The notes beneath the pieces were generated by a model. That model was not told the DNA's origin and ran no database searches. It saw nothing but the letters and a program-made list of their open reading frames with translations. Positions 1 to 5,620 of a stretch of 7,330 nt of DNA are shown here, one piece after another. Origin of the DNA: an uncultured Actinomycetospora sp. (GTDB taxonomy: Bacteria > Actinomycetota > Actinomycetes > Mycobacteriales > Pseudonocardiaceae); contig CADCTH010000129.1 of assembly GCA_902805495.1 (NCBI GenBank), positions 1-7,330 on the forward strand. The letters are read 5' to 3'. The position numbers and the translations under genes are program-made. Position 1 is the first letter of the stretch. Each line of letters opens with the position of its first letter.

Positions 1-202
1 GGTAGCCGTCACCGTTGTCCTCCACGCCCAGCGGGCGGCCGGTGGGCAGGCGCAGCGCGAGGACGGCGAGCAGGGTGGCGGCGAGCACGCCGGCCGCCCC
101 GCCGAGCGCGCGACCGCGGCCCGAGCGCGGGGGGCCGGGCGGAGCGACCGGGCTCGGCGGGTCGTCGGTGGTGCTCGTCGTCCCCGCCGCGCCGGTCGCC
201 AT
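1..202 (-). CDS. Membrane protein of unknown function, N-terminal fragment (cut by window edge)
   Basis: The frame opens with ATG at 202 and stays open to the window edge, giving 67 residues. The first 30 or so are rich in Pro, Thr, Gly and Ser and end in a short basic stretch (RSGRGR). A hydrophobic segment follows at about residues 33-52 (GGAAGVLAATLLAVLALRL), then a polar stretch ending VEDNGDGY. This pattern fits a disordered cytoplasmic tail, one membrane helix or signal anchor, and the beginning of an outside domain or of a multi-span protein. No family can be named from so little. The start lies 26 nt after the end of the oxidoreductase frame on the same strand, so co-transcription is likely. 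No clear Shine-Dalgarno sequence precedes the ATG. The overlapping frame from ATG 212 is Arg/Pro-rich, has no membrane helix, and is rejected. Confidence 0.6.
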   Translation of the reverse strand, partial: MATGAAGTTSTTDDPPSPVAPPGPPRSGRGRALGGAAGVLAATLLAVLALRLPTGRPLGVEDNGDGY

Positions 203-228
203 CGCCGACCATGATGCCCGAGGGCCGC

Positions 229-663
229 TCAGTCGCTGAGGTCGACGTTCTGGTCGATGATCGTCTGGCGCTCAGGGGTGATCCAGAGGATCACGCGCTC
301 GGACTTGATGGCGTCGGGCGGGTAGTCGTCGCCGGTGTAGCGCCGGGCCAGCTCGTCGATGTGCTGGCGGGCCTATTCGCCGGTGGTGGTGCGCTCGACC
401 TGGCCGCGGACCTCGGCGTAGCGGTAGGGGTCCTGCTCGTCGCGGATGAGCACGGTGATCCGCGCGTCCTTCTCGATGTTCTCGTAGCGCTTCCGGTGGG
501 TCTCGGTGTTGATCACCAGCGACCCGTCCTTGATGCCGACCCACAGGACCTGGGTCTGGATGCGCCCGCTGGGCAGCATCGTCGACACCGAGGCGAAGTT
601 CTTGCCGGAGGCCAGCTCCTCGGTCATCGGGTGCAGCTCGGGTCCGTCGCGTGTGTCAGCCAT
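229..663 (-). pseudogene. PPOX-class F420-dependent oxidoreductase, interrupted by an in-frame amber codon
   Basis: From ATG 663 the frame reads MADTRDGPELHPMTEELASG and continues with the split beta-barrel pattern of small F420/flavin-binding oxidoreductases (FDOR/PPOX class). Segments such as TQVLWVGIKDGSLVINTE, RKRYENIEKDARITVLIRD and DPYRYAEVRGQVERTTTGE are visible. Codon 97 is TAG (373-375). In the same frame the next 47 codons give a sensible C-terminus (ARQHIDELARRYTGDDYPPD, then SERVILWITPERQTIIDQ) before TGA at 229-231. The whole frame of about 144 residues matches the usual family length, while the product stopped at the amber codon would be 96 residues and lack the C-terminal helix and last strand. 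The amber codon sits where relatives tend to have Glu, so GAG to TAG is the simplest history, by mutation or base-call error. The gene follows the DinB-like gene by 32 nt. No clear ribosome-binding site is seen. The family assignment is firm; loss of function is inferred. Confidence 0.78.
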
Positions 664-695
664 GATCGCGGCTACCCGCTGGCGCGGGCACCCGA

Positions 696-1256
696 TCAGG
701 CCGAGCGCGCCCGGTGCAGGTCCATCAGCAGGGCGATCTCGGCGCCGTGGTGGAGCAGCTCGCGGTTGATGTGCAGCACGAGCGTCGCCATGGGCTCCTC
801 GGCGAACGGGCCCTCGCTCGGCCCGCACGCCTCGGCCAGCCCGTCCTCGCCGAGCGAGCGCACGCCCGCCGTCCACGCCGCGTAGGCCGTGTCGAGCTGG
901 GCCAGCGCCTCGCCCGCCGTCGCCGCGTAGTGGTGGCTGGCGTAGTCGACCGGCGGGCCGCCGAAGTGTCCGGCCACCCGCATCGCCAGCACGCCGACGA
1001 CGACGTGCCCGAGCCGCCAGGCGATCGTCGTCACCGGCGGCGGGTCGGGCTCGGGGTACGCGAAGTCGATGACGAGGTCGCCCGCGCCGGTGGCCATCGG
1101 CGACGTCGCCTCGCCGCGGTGGCGCACGCTCCAGGCGCCCGGCGCGGGCTCCCAGAGGTACTGCTCGTCGGTGAGGCCGTCCAGGCGCGGGCGCCAGGCG
1201 TGGCGCCACAGCCGGTCGACCTGCTCGATCAGCAACGGGTTCCACTCCAGCGCCAC
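696..1256 (-). CDS. DinB family protein (putative metal-dependent hydrolase/transferase fold)
   Basis: The product is 186 residues and helix-rich. It carries the hallmarks of the DinB/YfiT-like four-helix bundle: WRLGHVVVGVLAMRVAGHFGG at about residues 80-100, and HINRELLHHGAEIALLMDL at 162-180. His84 and the C-terminal His pair (around 162-170) are the likely metal ligands. In Actinobacteria this fold includes mycothiol-dependent enzymes, but most close relatives, as probably here, are uncharacterised, so no substrate is assigned. The start is GTG at 1256, chosen because AGGAGG (minus-strand reading of 1261-1266) lies 4 nt upstream. No signal peptide or membrane segment is seen, so it should be cytoplasmic. 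It is the first gene of a likely three-gene minus-strand unit and diverges from the serine hydrolase gene across a 99-bp gap with several inverted repeats. Confidence 0.85.
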   Translation of the reverse strand: MALEWNPLLIEQVDRLWRHAWRPRLDGLTDEQYLWEPAPGAWSVRHRGEATSPMATGAGDLVIDFAYPEPDPPPVTTIAWRLGHVVVGVLAMRVAGHFGGPPVDYASHHYAATAGEALAQLDTAYAAWTAGVRSLGEDGLAEACGPSEGPFAEEPMATLVLHINRELLHHGAEIALLMDLHRARSA

Positions 1257-1277
1257 GGTGCCTCCTCGCGCCCGGTC

Positions 1278-1289
1278 GGGTCGCGACCC
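1278..1289. repeat. 12-bp perfect palindrome GGGTCGCGACCC in divergent gap
   Basis: GGGTCGCGACCC is its own reverse complement. It lies 22 bp upstream of the GTG start of the DinB-like gene, just beyond its Shine-Dalgarno sequence, and touches the left arm of the next inverted repeat. It may be part of an operator or only a product of high GC content. Confidence 0.35.
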
Positions 1290-1310
1290 AGTGTGGCGCC
1301 GCGCACACTG
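1289..1310. promoter_or_regulatory. Candidate operator: CAGTGTG-N8-CACACTG inverted repeat
   Basis: The 7-bp arms CAGTGTG (1289-1295) and CACACTG (1304-1310) are perfect reverse complements around an 8-nt spacer. The 22-bp element lies in the middle of the 99-bp gap between the divergent DinB-like and serine hydrolase genes. The arms are less GC-biased than their surroundings, which makes chance symmetry less likely. The size and position fit a dimeric repressor site acting on both promoters. No regulator gene is adjacent, so the binding protein is unknown. Confidence 0.4.
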
Positions 1311-1319
1311 AGTGGATCA

Positions 1320-1339
1320 GCCGGGCGACGTCGCCCGGC
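1320..1339. promoter_or_regulatory. 20-bp perfect palindrome next to the ribosome-binding site of the serine hydrolase gene
   Basis: The half-site GCCGGGCGAC (1320-1329) is followed directly by its exact reverse complement GTCGCCCGGC (1330-1339). The Shine-Dalgarno sequence GGAGGAG starts at 1341 and the ATG of the serine hydrolase at 1356. As DNA it could be a repressor site; as RNA it could fold into a hairpin abutting the ribosome-binding site and limit translation. Which of these applies, if either, cannot be told from the sequence. Confidence 0.45.
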
Positions 1340-1355
1340 GGGAGGAGTCCACACC

Positions 1356-2531
1356 ATGGGCAGGACCATCGACGGATCCGGGATCGACGGCGTGCTGCAG
1401 GCCGCGGTCGACACGGGCGACGTCCCGCACGTCGCGGCCATCGCGGCGGACGCCGACGGGGTGTTCTACGAGGGCGGCGCCGGGCCGCGCGTGGTCGGCG
1501 CGGACTCGGAGGAGGTCTCCGCGAGCACCCACTTCCGGATCATGTCGATGACCAAGATGGTCGCGACGGCCGCGGCGCTGCAGCAGGTCGAGCGCGGCGA
1601 GCTCGACCTCGACGCGCCCGTCGAGGACTACCGGCCCGAGTTCGCCGAGATCCAGGTGCTCGAGGGGTTCGACGGCGACACCCCGCGGCTGCGCGCACCG
1701 GCGAGCCGGGCGACGGTCCGGCAGCTCGTCACCCACACTTCCGGGTTGAGCTACTGGTTCTGGAACGAGGACCTGGCCAAGTACGAGCAGGTCACCGGCC
1801 ACCCGAACGTGGTCCCCGGCGACCGGCGGGCGCTCTTCGCGCCGATGGTGGCCGAACCCGGCACCCGCTTCGAGTACGGCATCAACACCGACTGGCTCGG
1901 CCTCGTCGTCGAGGCCGTGGCGGGTTCGACGCTCGACGTCGTCCTCAAGGAGAACATCACCGGCCCGCTGGGGATGGACGACACGATGTTCCTGCTCGAC
2001 GACGCTCGGCAGGGCAACAAGTCCCCGGTGCACGTCCGCGGCGAGGACGGCGGCTGGACGTCGGCCGGCAACTTCCTGCCCGACGAGCCCGAGTGGTGGC
2101 CCGCCGGGCACGGCCTGCACTCCACCCCGCGCGACTACATCCGCTTCGAGCGCGCGCTGCTGCGCGGGGGCGAGCTCGACGGCGCCCGCATCCTCCGCCA
2201 GGACACCGTCGACGCCGCGTTCTCCGACCAGCTCGGCGGGCTCCCGTTCCCCGAGGAGATCGCCACGGCGGACCCCGCGACCACCGACGTGCTGCACCTC
2301 GGGCCGGGCTGGACGTGGGGCTACGGCCTGCTGCTCAACACCGACGACGTGCCGGGCCGGCGTCGCGCGTGGACCGGGGCCTGGGCGGGCCTGCTCAACA
2401 CGCACTTCTTCATCGACCGCTCCACCGGGATCTGCGCGTCGATCTACACGAACTCGCTGCCGTTCATCAGCGAGCACGAGGCGTGGAAGCTCTACGGCGA
2501 CTTCGAGTCGGCGCTGTACGCCGCCCTGTAG
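1356..2531 (+). CDS. Serine hydrolase, beta-lactamase class C / EstB-like family
   Basis: The product has 391 residues, typical for this family. Its catalytic motifs are in the expected order: SMTK at residues 64-67 (nucleophile Ser64 and base Lys67), a YxxN-type element EYGINTDWLG with Tyr174 at 173-182, and a third motif region WTGAWAG at 339-345 in place of the KTG of true beta-lactamases. LVTHTSGLSYWF (125-136) and ITGPLGMDDTMF (201-212) are further family landmarks. There is no signal peptide, so a cytoplasmic esterase or amidase is more likely than periplasmic antibiotic resistance; the substrate is unknown. ATG 1356 is chosen because GGAGGAG (1341-1347) lies 8 nt upstream and the homologous sequence begins there, although the frame is open further upstream. 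The gene diverges from the DinB-like gene and ends 9 bp from the stop of the convergent phosphatase gene. Confidence 0.92.
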   Translation: MGRTIDGSGIDGVLQAAVDTGDVPHVAAIAADADGVFYEGGAGPRVVGADSEEVSASTHFRIMSMTKMVATAAALQQVERGELDLDAPVEDYRPEFAEIQVLEGFDGDTPRLRAPASRATVRQLVTHTSGLSYWFWNEDLAKYEQVTGHPNVVPGDRRALFAPMVAEPGTRFEYGINTDWLGLVVEAVAGSTLDVVLKENITGPLGMDDTMFLLDDARQGNKSPVHVRGEDGGWTSAGNFLPDEPEWWPAGHGLHSTPRDYIRFERALLRGGELDGARILRQDTVDAAFSDQLGGLPFPEEIATADPATTDVLHLGPGWTWGYGLLLNTDDVPGRRRAWTGAWAGLLNTHFFIDRSTGICASIYTNSLPFISEHEAWKLYGDFESALYAAL

Positions 2532-2540
2532 GCCCCGAGC

Positions 2541-3899
2541 TCAGGCCCCGACCCGCACGGCGAGGGCGACCACGTCGTCCTCGCCGGGCGAGAGCTCGGC
2601 CACGACCCGCTCGGGCAGCGTCGCGGCGTCCTCGTCGCGCAGCTGGTCGAGCCGCTCGACGAGGCGCGCGGTGCCGACGTCGAGGTCCTCGCCGCGGCGC
2701 TCGACGAGCCCGTCGGTGTGGAGGAACAGCAGCGAGCCGGCGGGGACGGCGACGCGCGCGTCGGTGCGGGGCCGCGGCAGCAGGTGCGGGAACCCGAACA
2801 TCGGGTCGACGCCCTCGAGCAGCTGCGGCGGCTGCCCGGGCGCGAGCAGGATCGGCGGCGGGTGGCCGGCGTTGCTCCAGGTCATCGCCCAGGTGCCGTC
2901 GCGGTCCTCCTGGAGGTGGGCGAGCACGAGCGTGCCGCGTGCCCGGGGCCCGACGATGTCGTCGGCGTCCTCGAAGGCCCCGACGACTTGCGACGGCGGC
3001 TCGCCGGCGCGGTCCCACGTGGCCTGGCGGAGCATCGAGCGCACCTGGCCCATCTCGGTGGCCGCCGAGAGGGTGTGGCCCGCGATGTCGCCGACCGACA
3101 GCACGAGCACACCGCGGCCTGCGTCGCCGTCGCCGGTGCCACGGCCGGGGAGCCGCACGACGTCGTACCAGTCGCCGCCGACGTCCTCGCGGCTGTCGGC
3201 GGGGGCGTAGTGCGCGGCCATGGTCAGGCCGCCGACCTTCGGCAGGGTCGCGAGCATGGCCCGCTGCAGGATGTGGGTCGCCGTGGTGCGGTGCTGCAGC
3301 TCCTGGCGCAGGCGCGCGTCGAGCTCGTCGCGCCGCCGCCGCTCGCGGTCGGCGTCGACGGTGGCCAGCCGCAGGCGCAGTGCGGCCGAACACATGTGCG
3401 CCAGGTCCTCGAGCGCGTCGAGCTGGGCCGGGTCCCAGCGCCGCGGCACCGTGTCGATCGCGCACAGGGAGCCGAGGACGTTGCCCGCCCCGTCGGTCAG
3501 CGGGATGCCGGCGTAGGCGACGACGCCGATGTCGCGGATCGCGGCGTTGTCGGCCACGAGCTCGTGCTCGCGGGCGTCCTCGACGATCAGCGGCTTCGCG
3601 GTGAGCACGACGTGCTGGCAGAAGGAGTGCGTCAGCGGCGTCCGGCGTTCCCAGGTGTAGGGCCCGGGCAGCCCGCTCGCCCCGGGGAAGACCTGCTCCT
3701 CGGGGTGCACCAGCGACACCAGCGCGACGGGGACCCCGAGCCAGCGCCGTACCCGTCCGGCGAACAGGTCCATGTCGGGGTCCGCCTCCGCCGTCAGCCC
3801 GGCCTCCGCGAGGGATCGGAGACGGGCGGGGTCGGCGAGGTCGAGGCAGGTGACGGCGGGCGAGGCCGGGAGGGGTGCCGCAGATCGGGGAGAAGTCAT
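2541..3899 (-). CDS. GAF domain-containing SpoIIE (PP2C-type) protein serine phosphatase
   Basis: This 452-residue cytoplasmic protein has two domains. The N-terminal GAF sensor domain spans about 40-175, with typical segments HSFCQHVVLTAKPLIVEDAR (91-110), RDIGVVAYAGIPL and GNVLGSLCAID. A charged, helical linker rich in Arg and Glu (about 176-215) leads through LQRAMLATLP into the SpoIIE/RsbU-like phosphatase domain. Its metal-binding motifs appear intact: VGGDWYDVV (Asp243), VGDIAGHTLSAA (Asp271), NAGHPPPIL, HTDGLVERRGEDLD (Asp396), and the terminal GEDDVVALAVRV (Asp441/442). GHT replaces the more usual GHG. Such enzymes usually dephosphorylate anti-sigma-factor antagonists in partner-switching pathways, but no anti-sigma factor or antagonist gene is seen nearby. 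Start ATG 3899 has GGGAG (minus-strand reading of 3909-3913) 9 nt upstream. The GAF ligand is unknown. Confidence 0.92.
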   Translation of the reverse strand: MTSPRSAAPLPASPAVTCLDLADPARLRSLAEAGLTAEADPDMDLFAGRVRRWLGVPVALVSLVHPEEQVFPGASGLPGPYTWERRTPLTHSFCQHVVLTAKPLIVEDAREHELVADNAAIRDIGVVAYAGIPLTDGAGNVLGSLCAIDTVPRRWDPAQLDALEDLAHMCSAALRLRLATVDADRERRRRDELDARLRQELQHRTTATHILQRAMLATLPKVGGLTMAAHYAPADSREDVGGDWYDVVRLPGRGTGDGDAGRGVLVLSVGDIAGHTLSAATEMGQVRSMLRQATWDRAGEPPSQVVGAFEDADDIVGPRARGTLVLAHLQEDRDGTWAMTWSNAGHPPPILLAPGQPPQLLEGVDPMFGFPHLLPRPRTDARVAVPAGSLLFLHTDGLVERRGEDLDVGTARLVERLDQLRDEDAATLPERVVAELSPGEDDVVALAVRVGA

Positions 3900-3965
3900 G
3901 CGGCCGACTCCCGGGCGGCGGTACCGGTGCTCGTGCGCCCGTGGTCCGCGGGGAGCGGCGGGCGT

Positions 3966-3992
3966 CGGGCACCCGCATCCTCCCGGTGCCCG
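3966..3992. terminator. Inverted repeat between VOC and phosphatase genes, possible terminator or operator
   Basis: The 147-bp gap 3900-4046 separates two genes read on the minus strand. Within it CGGGCACC (3966-3973) and GGTGCCCG (3985-3992) are exact reverse complements around an 11-nt loop. It lies 54 nt past the stop of the VOC gene and 66 nt before the phosphatase start. No T-tract follows, so a factor-independent terminator is only possible; an operator or leader hairpin for the phosphatase gene is equally plausible. I see no convincing promoter in the rest of this gap. Confidence 0.3.
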
Positions 3993-4046
3993 GAGGCCGA
4001 GCCTACGGGAGGGCCGGTGCCGCCACGGCGGTCGCCGAGCGCTGGT

Positions 4047-4421
4047 TCAGGCGCCGGGCACGAAGAGGCAGAACGGATGCCCGTGCGGGTCGCGCAGGAC
4101 GACCACGCCCTCGGCGGGCTGGTGCTCCTCGCGCGTCGCGCCCAGTGACAGCGCCCGCGCCACCTCGGCGTCGAGGTCGTCGGCCAGCACGTCGAGGTGC
4201 CCCTGCATCTGCTGCGTCCCCGGGCGCGGCGGCCAGGTGGGGGCGATGTGGTCGGGCTCGAGCTGGAAGCTCAGCCCGGGCCGCTCGCGCTCGGGGTCGC
4301 GCAGGCGGACGAACGCCGGGTCGCCGCCCTCGACGGTGACCCAGCCGAGCAGCGCGCGGTAGAACGCGGCGAGCGCCGCCGGGTCGGGGGTGCCGAGGAC
4401 GAACGCGCCGAGCTGGACCAT
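4047..4421 (-). CDS. VOC family (glyoxalase-like domain) protein
   Basis: The product has 124 residues, the length of a single VOC protein built from two beta-alpha-beta-beta-beta modules. The N-terminal module opens with LGAFVLGTPDPAALAAFYRA and continues LLGW, a very typical glyoxalase-like start. The second begins near HLDVLADDLDAEVARALSLG (75-94) and ends with DPHGHPFCLF (111-120), the usual C-terminal strand and turn. Family members range from glyoxalases and dioxygenases to antibiotic-binding proteins, and this small type has no assigned substrate. His75 is a possible metal ligand, but a full ligand set is not evident. The ATG at 4421 lacks a clear Shine-Dalgarno sequence and lies 22 nt after the aminopeptidase stop, so read-through transcription and perhaps translational coupling are likely. 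Confidence 0.85.
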   Translation of the reverse strand: MVQLGAFVLGTPDPAALAAFYRALLGWVTVEGGDPAFVRLRDPERERPGLSFQLEPDHIAPTWPPRPGTQQMQGHLDVLADDLDAEVARALSLGATREEHQPAEGVVVLRDPHGHPFCLFVPGA

Positions 4422-4443
4422 GGCGGCAGGGTGCCCGACCGGC

Positions 4444-5268
4444 TCAGCGGCGGGGCGAGGCTCCCTGCGGCAGCCCGGCGTGGTTCGGCGAGCGGGTGAG
4501 CACCTCCGGGCCGTCGGCGGTGATCGCGACCGTGTGCTCGATGTGGGCCGCGCGGCTGTGGTCGCGGGTGCGCAGGGTCCAGCCGTCGGGGTCCTCGTCG
4601 TACGCGTCGGTCCCGCCGGTGATGAGCATCGGTTCGAGCGCGAGGACCAGGCCGGGGCGCAGCCGCACGCCGCGCCCCGGCCGCCCCTCGTTGCGGACGT
4701 GCGGGGCCTCGTGCATCTCGCGGCCGATGCCGTGCCCGCCGTGGTTCTCCATGAGCCCGTAGCCCGCCGACCGGGCCACCTGCCCGATCGCGTGCGCCAC
4801 GTCTCCGAGCTTGGCGCCGGGCACGGCGGCGGCGATGCCGGCGTCGAGCGCGGCCTGCGTGGTGGCGATCAGGGCCTCGTCGCTGCGGGTGACCTCGGGG
4901 TCGGGGTGCTCGCCGACGAGGAAGGAGACGGCGGCGTCGCCGCTCCAGCCGCGGTGGCGGGCGCCGCAGTCGACGCTGACCAGGTCGCCGGGAGCGAGGG
5001 CGTACCGGCCGGGGATGCCGTGCACAACGGCGTCGTTGACGCTGATGCAGGTGACGCCGGGGTAGGGCGAGAACGCCGGGGTCGGGCGGTAGCCGAGGAA
5101 CAGCGGCTCGGCGTCCGCGGCCGCGATGACCTCGGCGGCGACCGCGTCGAGCTCGTCGAGACGGACCCCGACCGCCGCCGCCTCCCGGACCGCGTCGAGC
5201 GCCGCGGCGGTGATGCGCCCGGCCTGGCGCATCAGCTCGATCTCGTCGGGGGTCTTGAGCTCGATCAC
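4444..5268 (-). CDS. map: Type I methionine aminopeptidase
   Basis: The enzyme removes the initiator methionine from new proteins in the cytoplasm. From GTG 5268 it has 274 residues and opens with VIELKTPDEIELMRQAGRIT. All five dimetal ligands of the pita-bread fold are visible: Asp100 (SVDCG), Asp111 (SGDAA), His179 (GGHGIG), Glu212 (LALEPM) and Glu244 (HIEHT). The substrate-side histidines are His83 (VVHGIPG) and His186 (MHEAPH). PYPGVTCISVNDAVVHG is classical for type I. There is no zinc-finger or SH3-motif N-terminal extension. The GTG start is supported by GGAG (minus-strand reading of 5276-5279) 7 nt upstream. The gene is not in the secY-adk ribosomal-protein context of the usual housekeeping copy, so it may be a second copy. 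It diverges from a small XRE regulator, and a VOC gene follows in the same direction. Confidence 0.95.
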   Translation of the reverse strand: MIELKTPDEIELMRQAGRITAAALDAVREAAAVGVRLDELDAVAAEVIAAADAEPLFLGYRPTPAFSPYPGVTCISVNDAVVHGIPGRYALAPGDLVSVDCGARHRGWSGDAAVSFLVGEHPDPEVTRSDEALIATTQAALDAGIAAAVPGAKLGDVAHAIGQVARSAGYGLMENHGGHGIGREMHEAPHVRNEGRPGRGVRLRPGLVLALEPMLITGGTDAYDEDPDGWTLRTRDHSRAAHIEHTVAITADGPEVLTRSPNHAGLPQGASPRR

Positions 5269-5286
5269 CGCGGCGCTCCAGGAGTT

Positions 5287-5302
5287 CGGGATAACTATCC
5301 CG
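5287..5302. promoter_or_regulatory. Candidate operator: CGGGATA-AC-TATCCCG palindrome
   Basis: The perfect 7-bp arms CGGGATA (5287-5293) and TATCCCG (5296-5302) flank a 2-bp centre. The element lies in the short AT-rich divergent gap between the aminopeptidase and the XRE regulator, immediately upstream of the -10 hexamer of the regulator (5307-5312) and so within its promoter spacer region. It is 18 bp from the aminopeptidase start. A 16-bp near-continuous palindrome suits an XRE-type dimer, which suggests autoregulation together with control of the aminopeptidase; this is inferred. Confidence 0.6.
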
Positions 5303-5306
5303 GTAT

Positions 5307-5312
5307 TAGTAT
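5307..5312 (+). promoter_or_regulatory. -10 element TAGTAT for leaderless transcription of the XRE regulator
   Basis: TAGTAT matches the TAnnnT pattern of actinobacterial -10 boxes and stands out in a GC-rich background. It ends 7 nt before the ATG at 5320, the spacing expected if transcription starts on the A of the start codon. No Shine-Dalgarno sequence lies upstream of that ATG, which agrees with a leaderless mRNA. No good -35 hexamer is seen. On the other strand GATACT overlaps this site and could be the -10 of the aminopeptidase promoter. Confidence 0.5.
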
Positions 5313-5319
5313 CACGGTC

Positions 5320-5592
5320 ATGGTGCGTGTGCCGCTGACCCCGCAGGAGCGCGAGCGCGGGCGTCGCCTGGGGGAGGTCCTGCGCGACGCGCGCGGCGCC
5401 CGGAGCATGACCTCGGTCGCCGCGGCGGTCGAGATGCCGGTGGAGACGCTGCGCAAGATCGAGTCCGGCCGCGTCCCGACGCCGGCGTTCTTCACGATCG
5501 CGGCGCTGGCCGCCGAGCTGGCGCTGCCGCTGCGCGAGCTGGTGGAGGCGTGCGAGCCGGCGGTCGAGGAACCACGGTCGCGCACGGCCTGA
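5320..5592 (+). CDS. Small XRE-family helix-turn-helix transcriptional regulator
   Basis: The product is 90 residues and consists of almost nothing but a DNA-binding domain. A basic first helix (LTPQERERGRRLGEVLRDAR, 6-25) is followed by SMTSVAAAVEMPVETLRKIE (29-48), which reads as the helix-turn-helix pair, then SGRVPTPAFFTIAALAAELA (49-68), the characteristic XRE helices 4 and 5, and a short acidic tail. There is no ligand-binding domain. The ATG at 5320 is preferred because a -10 box is placed for leaderless expression from it; the frame is open further upstream, but that part is antisense to the aminopeptidase. Its divergent position and the shared palindrome suggest that it represses itself and perhaps the aminopeptidase-VOC unit. 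It faces the convergent LysR gene across 63 bp. Confidence 0.88.
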   Translation: MVRVPLTPQERERGRRLGEVLRDARGARSMTSVAAAVEMPVETLRKIESGRVPTPAFFTIAALAAELALPLRELVEACEPAVEEPRSRTA

Positions 5593-5594
5593 CG

Positions 5595-5620
5595 GGGAGA
5601 GCACACGCTGTGGCGCTCCC
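5595..5620. terminator. Imperfect stem-loop between convergent genes, possible bidirectional terminator
   Basis: GGGAG (5595-5599) pairs with CTCCC (5616-5620), and inside it CACA (5602-5605) pairs with TGTG (5609-5612) around a 3-nt loop, with a small unpaired internal region. The structure begins 3 nt after the stop of the XRE gene and lies about 36 nt past the LysR stop, so it could end transcription from both sides. No T-tract follows on either strand, which is common in high-GC Actinobacteria but lowers confidence. Confidence 0.4.

Noticed and set aside
664..1308. Minus-strand open frame continuing upstream of the oxidoreductase start
   Set aside because: It overlaps the DinB-like gene in another phase, has low-complexity Arg/Ala/Pro/Gly composition, and only the part after ATG 663 shows oxidoreductase features.
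714..1355. Plus-strand open frame running in phase into the serine hydrolase, suggesting a 605-residue protein
   Set aside because: The upstream part is antisense to the DinB-like gene, is Arg/Ala/Val-rich without a family pattern, and the real start at 1356 has a strong Shine-Dalgarno sequence and matches the family N-terminus.
1356..2531. Reading the SxxK protein as an antibiotic-resistance beta-lactamase
   Set aside because: No signal peptide and no KTG motif are present; the esterase-like branch of the family fits better.
2093..3604. Plus-strand open frame of 503 codons over the serine hydrolase end and the phosphatase gene
   Set aside because: Its translation is extremely Arg/Ala-rich without motifs, as expected for a GC-rich shadow frame; the minus-strand phosphatase explains the region fully.
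2467..3978. Second minus-strand open frame of 503 codons over the phosphatase region
   Set aside because: It is Arg/Pro/Ala-rich low complexity in a different phase from the clear GAF-SpoIIE protein.
2718..4148. Plus-strand open frame of 476 codons opposite the phosphatase gene
   Set aside because: It is an antisense shadow of the phosphatase, with no recognisable domain and no ribosome-binding site.
4390..5319. Plus-strand open frame fused in phase to the XRE regulator
   Set aside because: This part is antisense to the aminopeptidase, has no domain pattern, and the XRE fold plus the -10 box place the start at 5320.
5269..5604. N-terminal extension of the aminopeptidase frame upstream of GTG 5268
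   Set aside because: The extension would run antisense through the XRE gene and across the promoter gap; the GTG has a well-spaced GGAG and matches the usual enzyme N-terminus.
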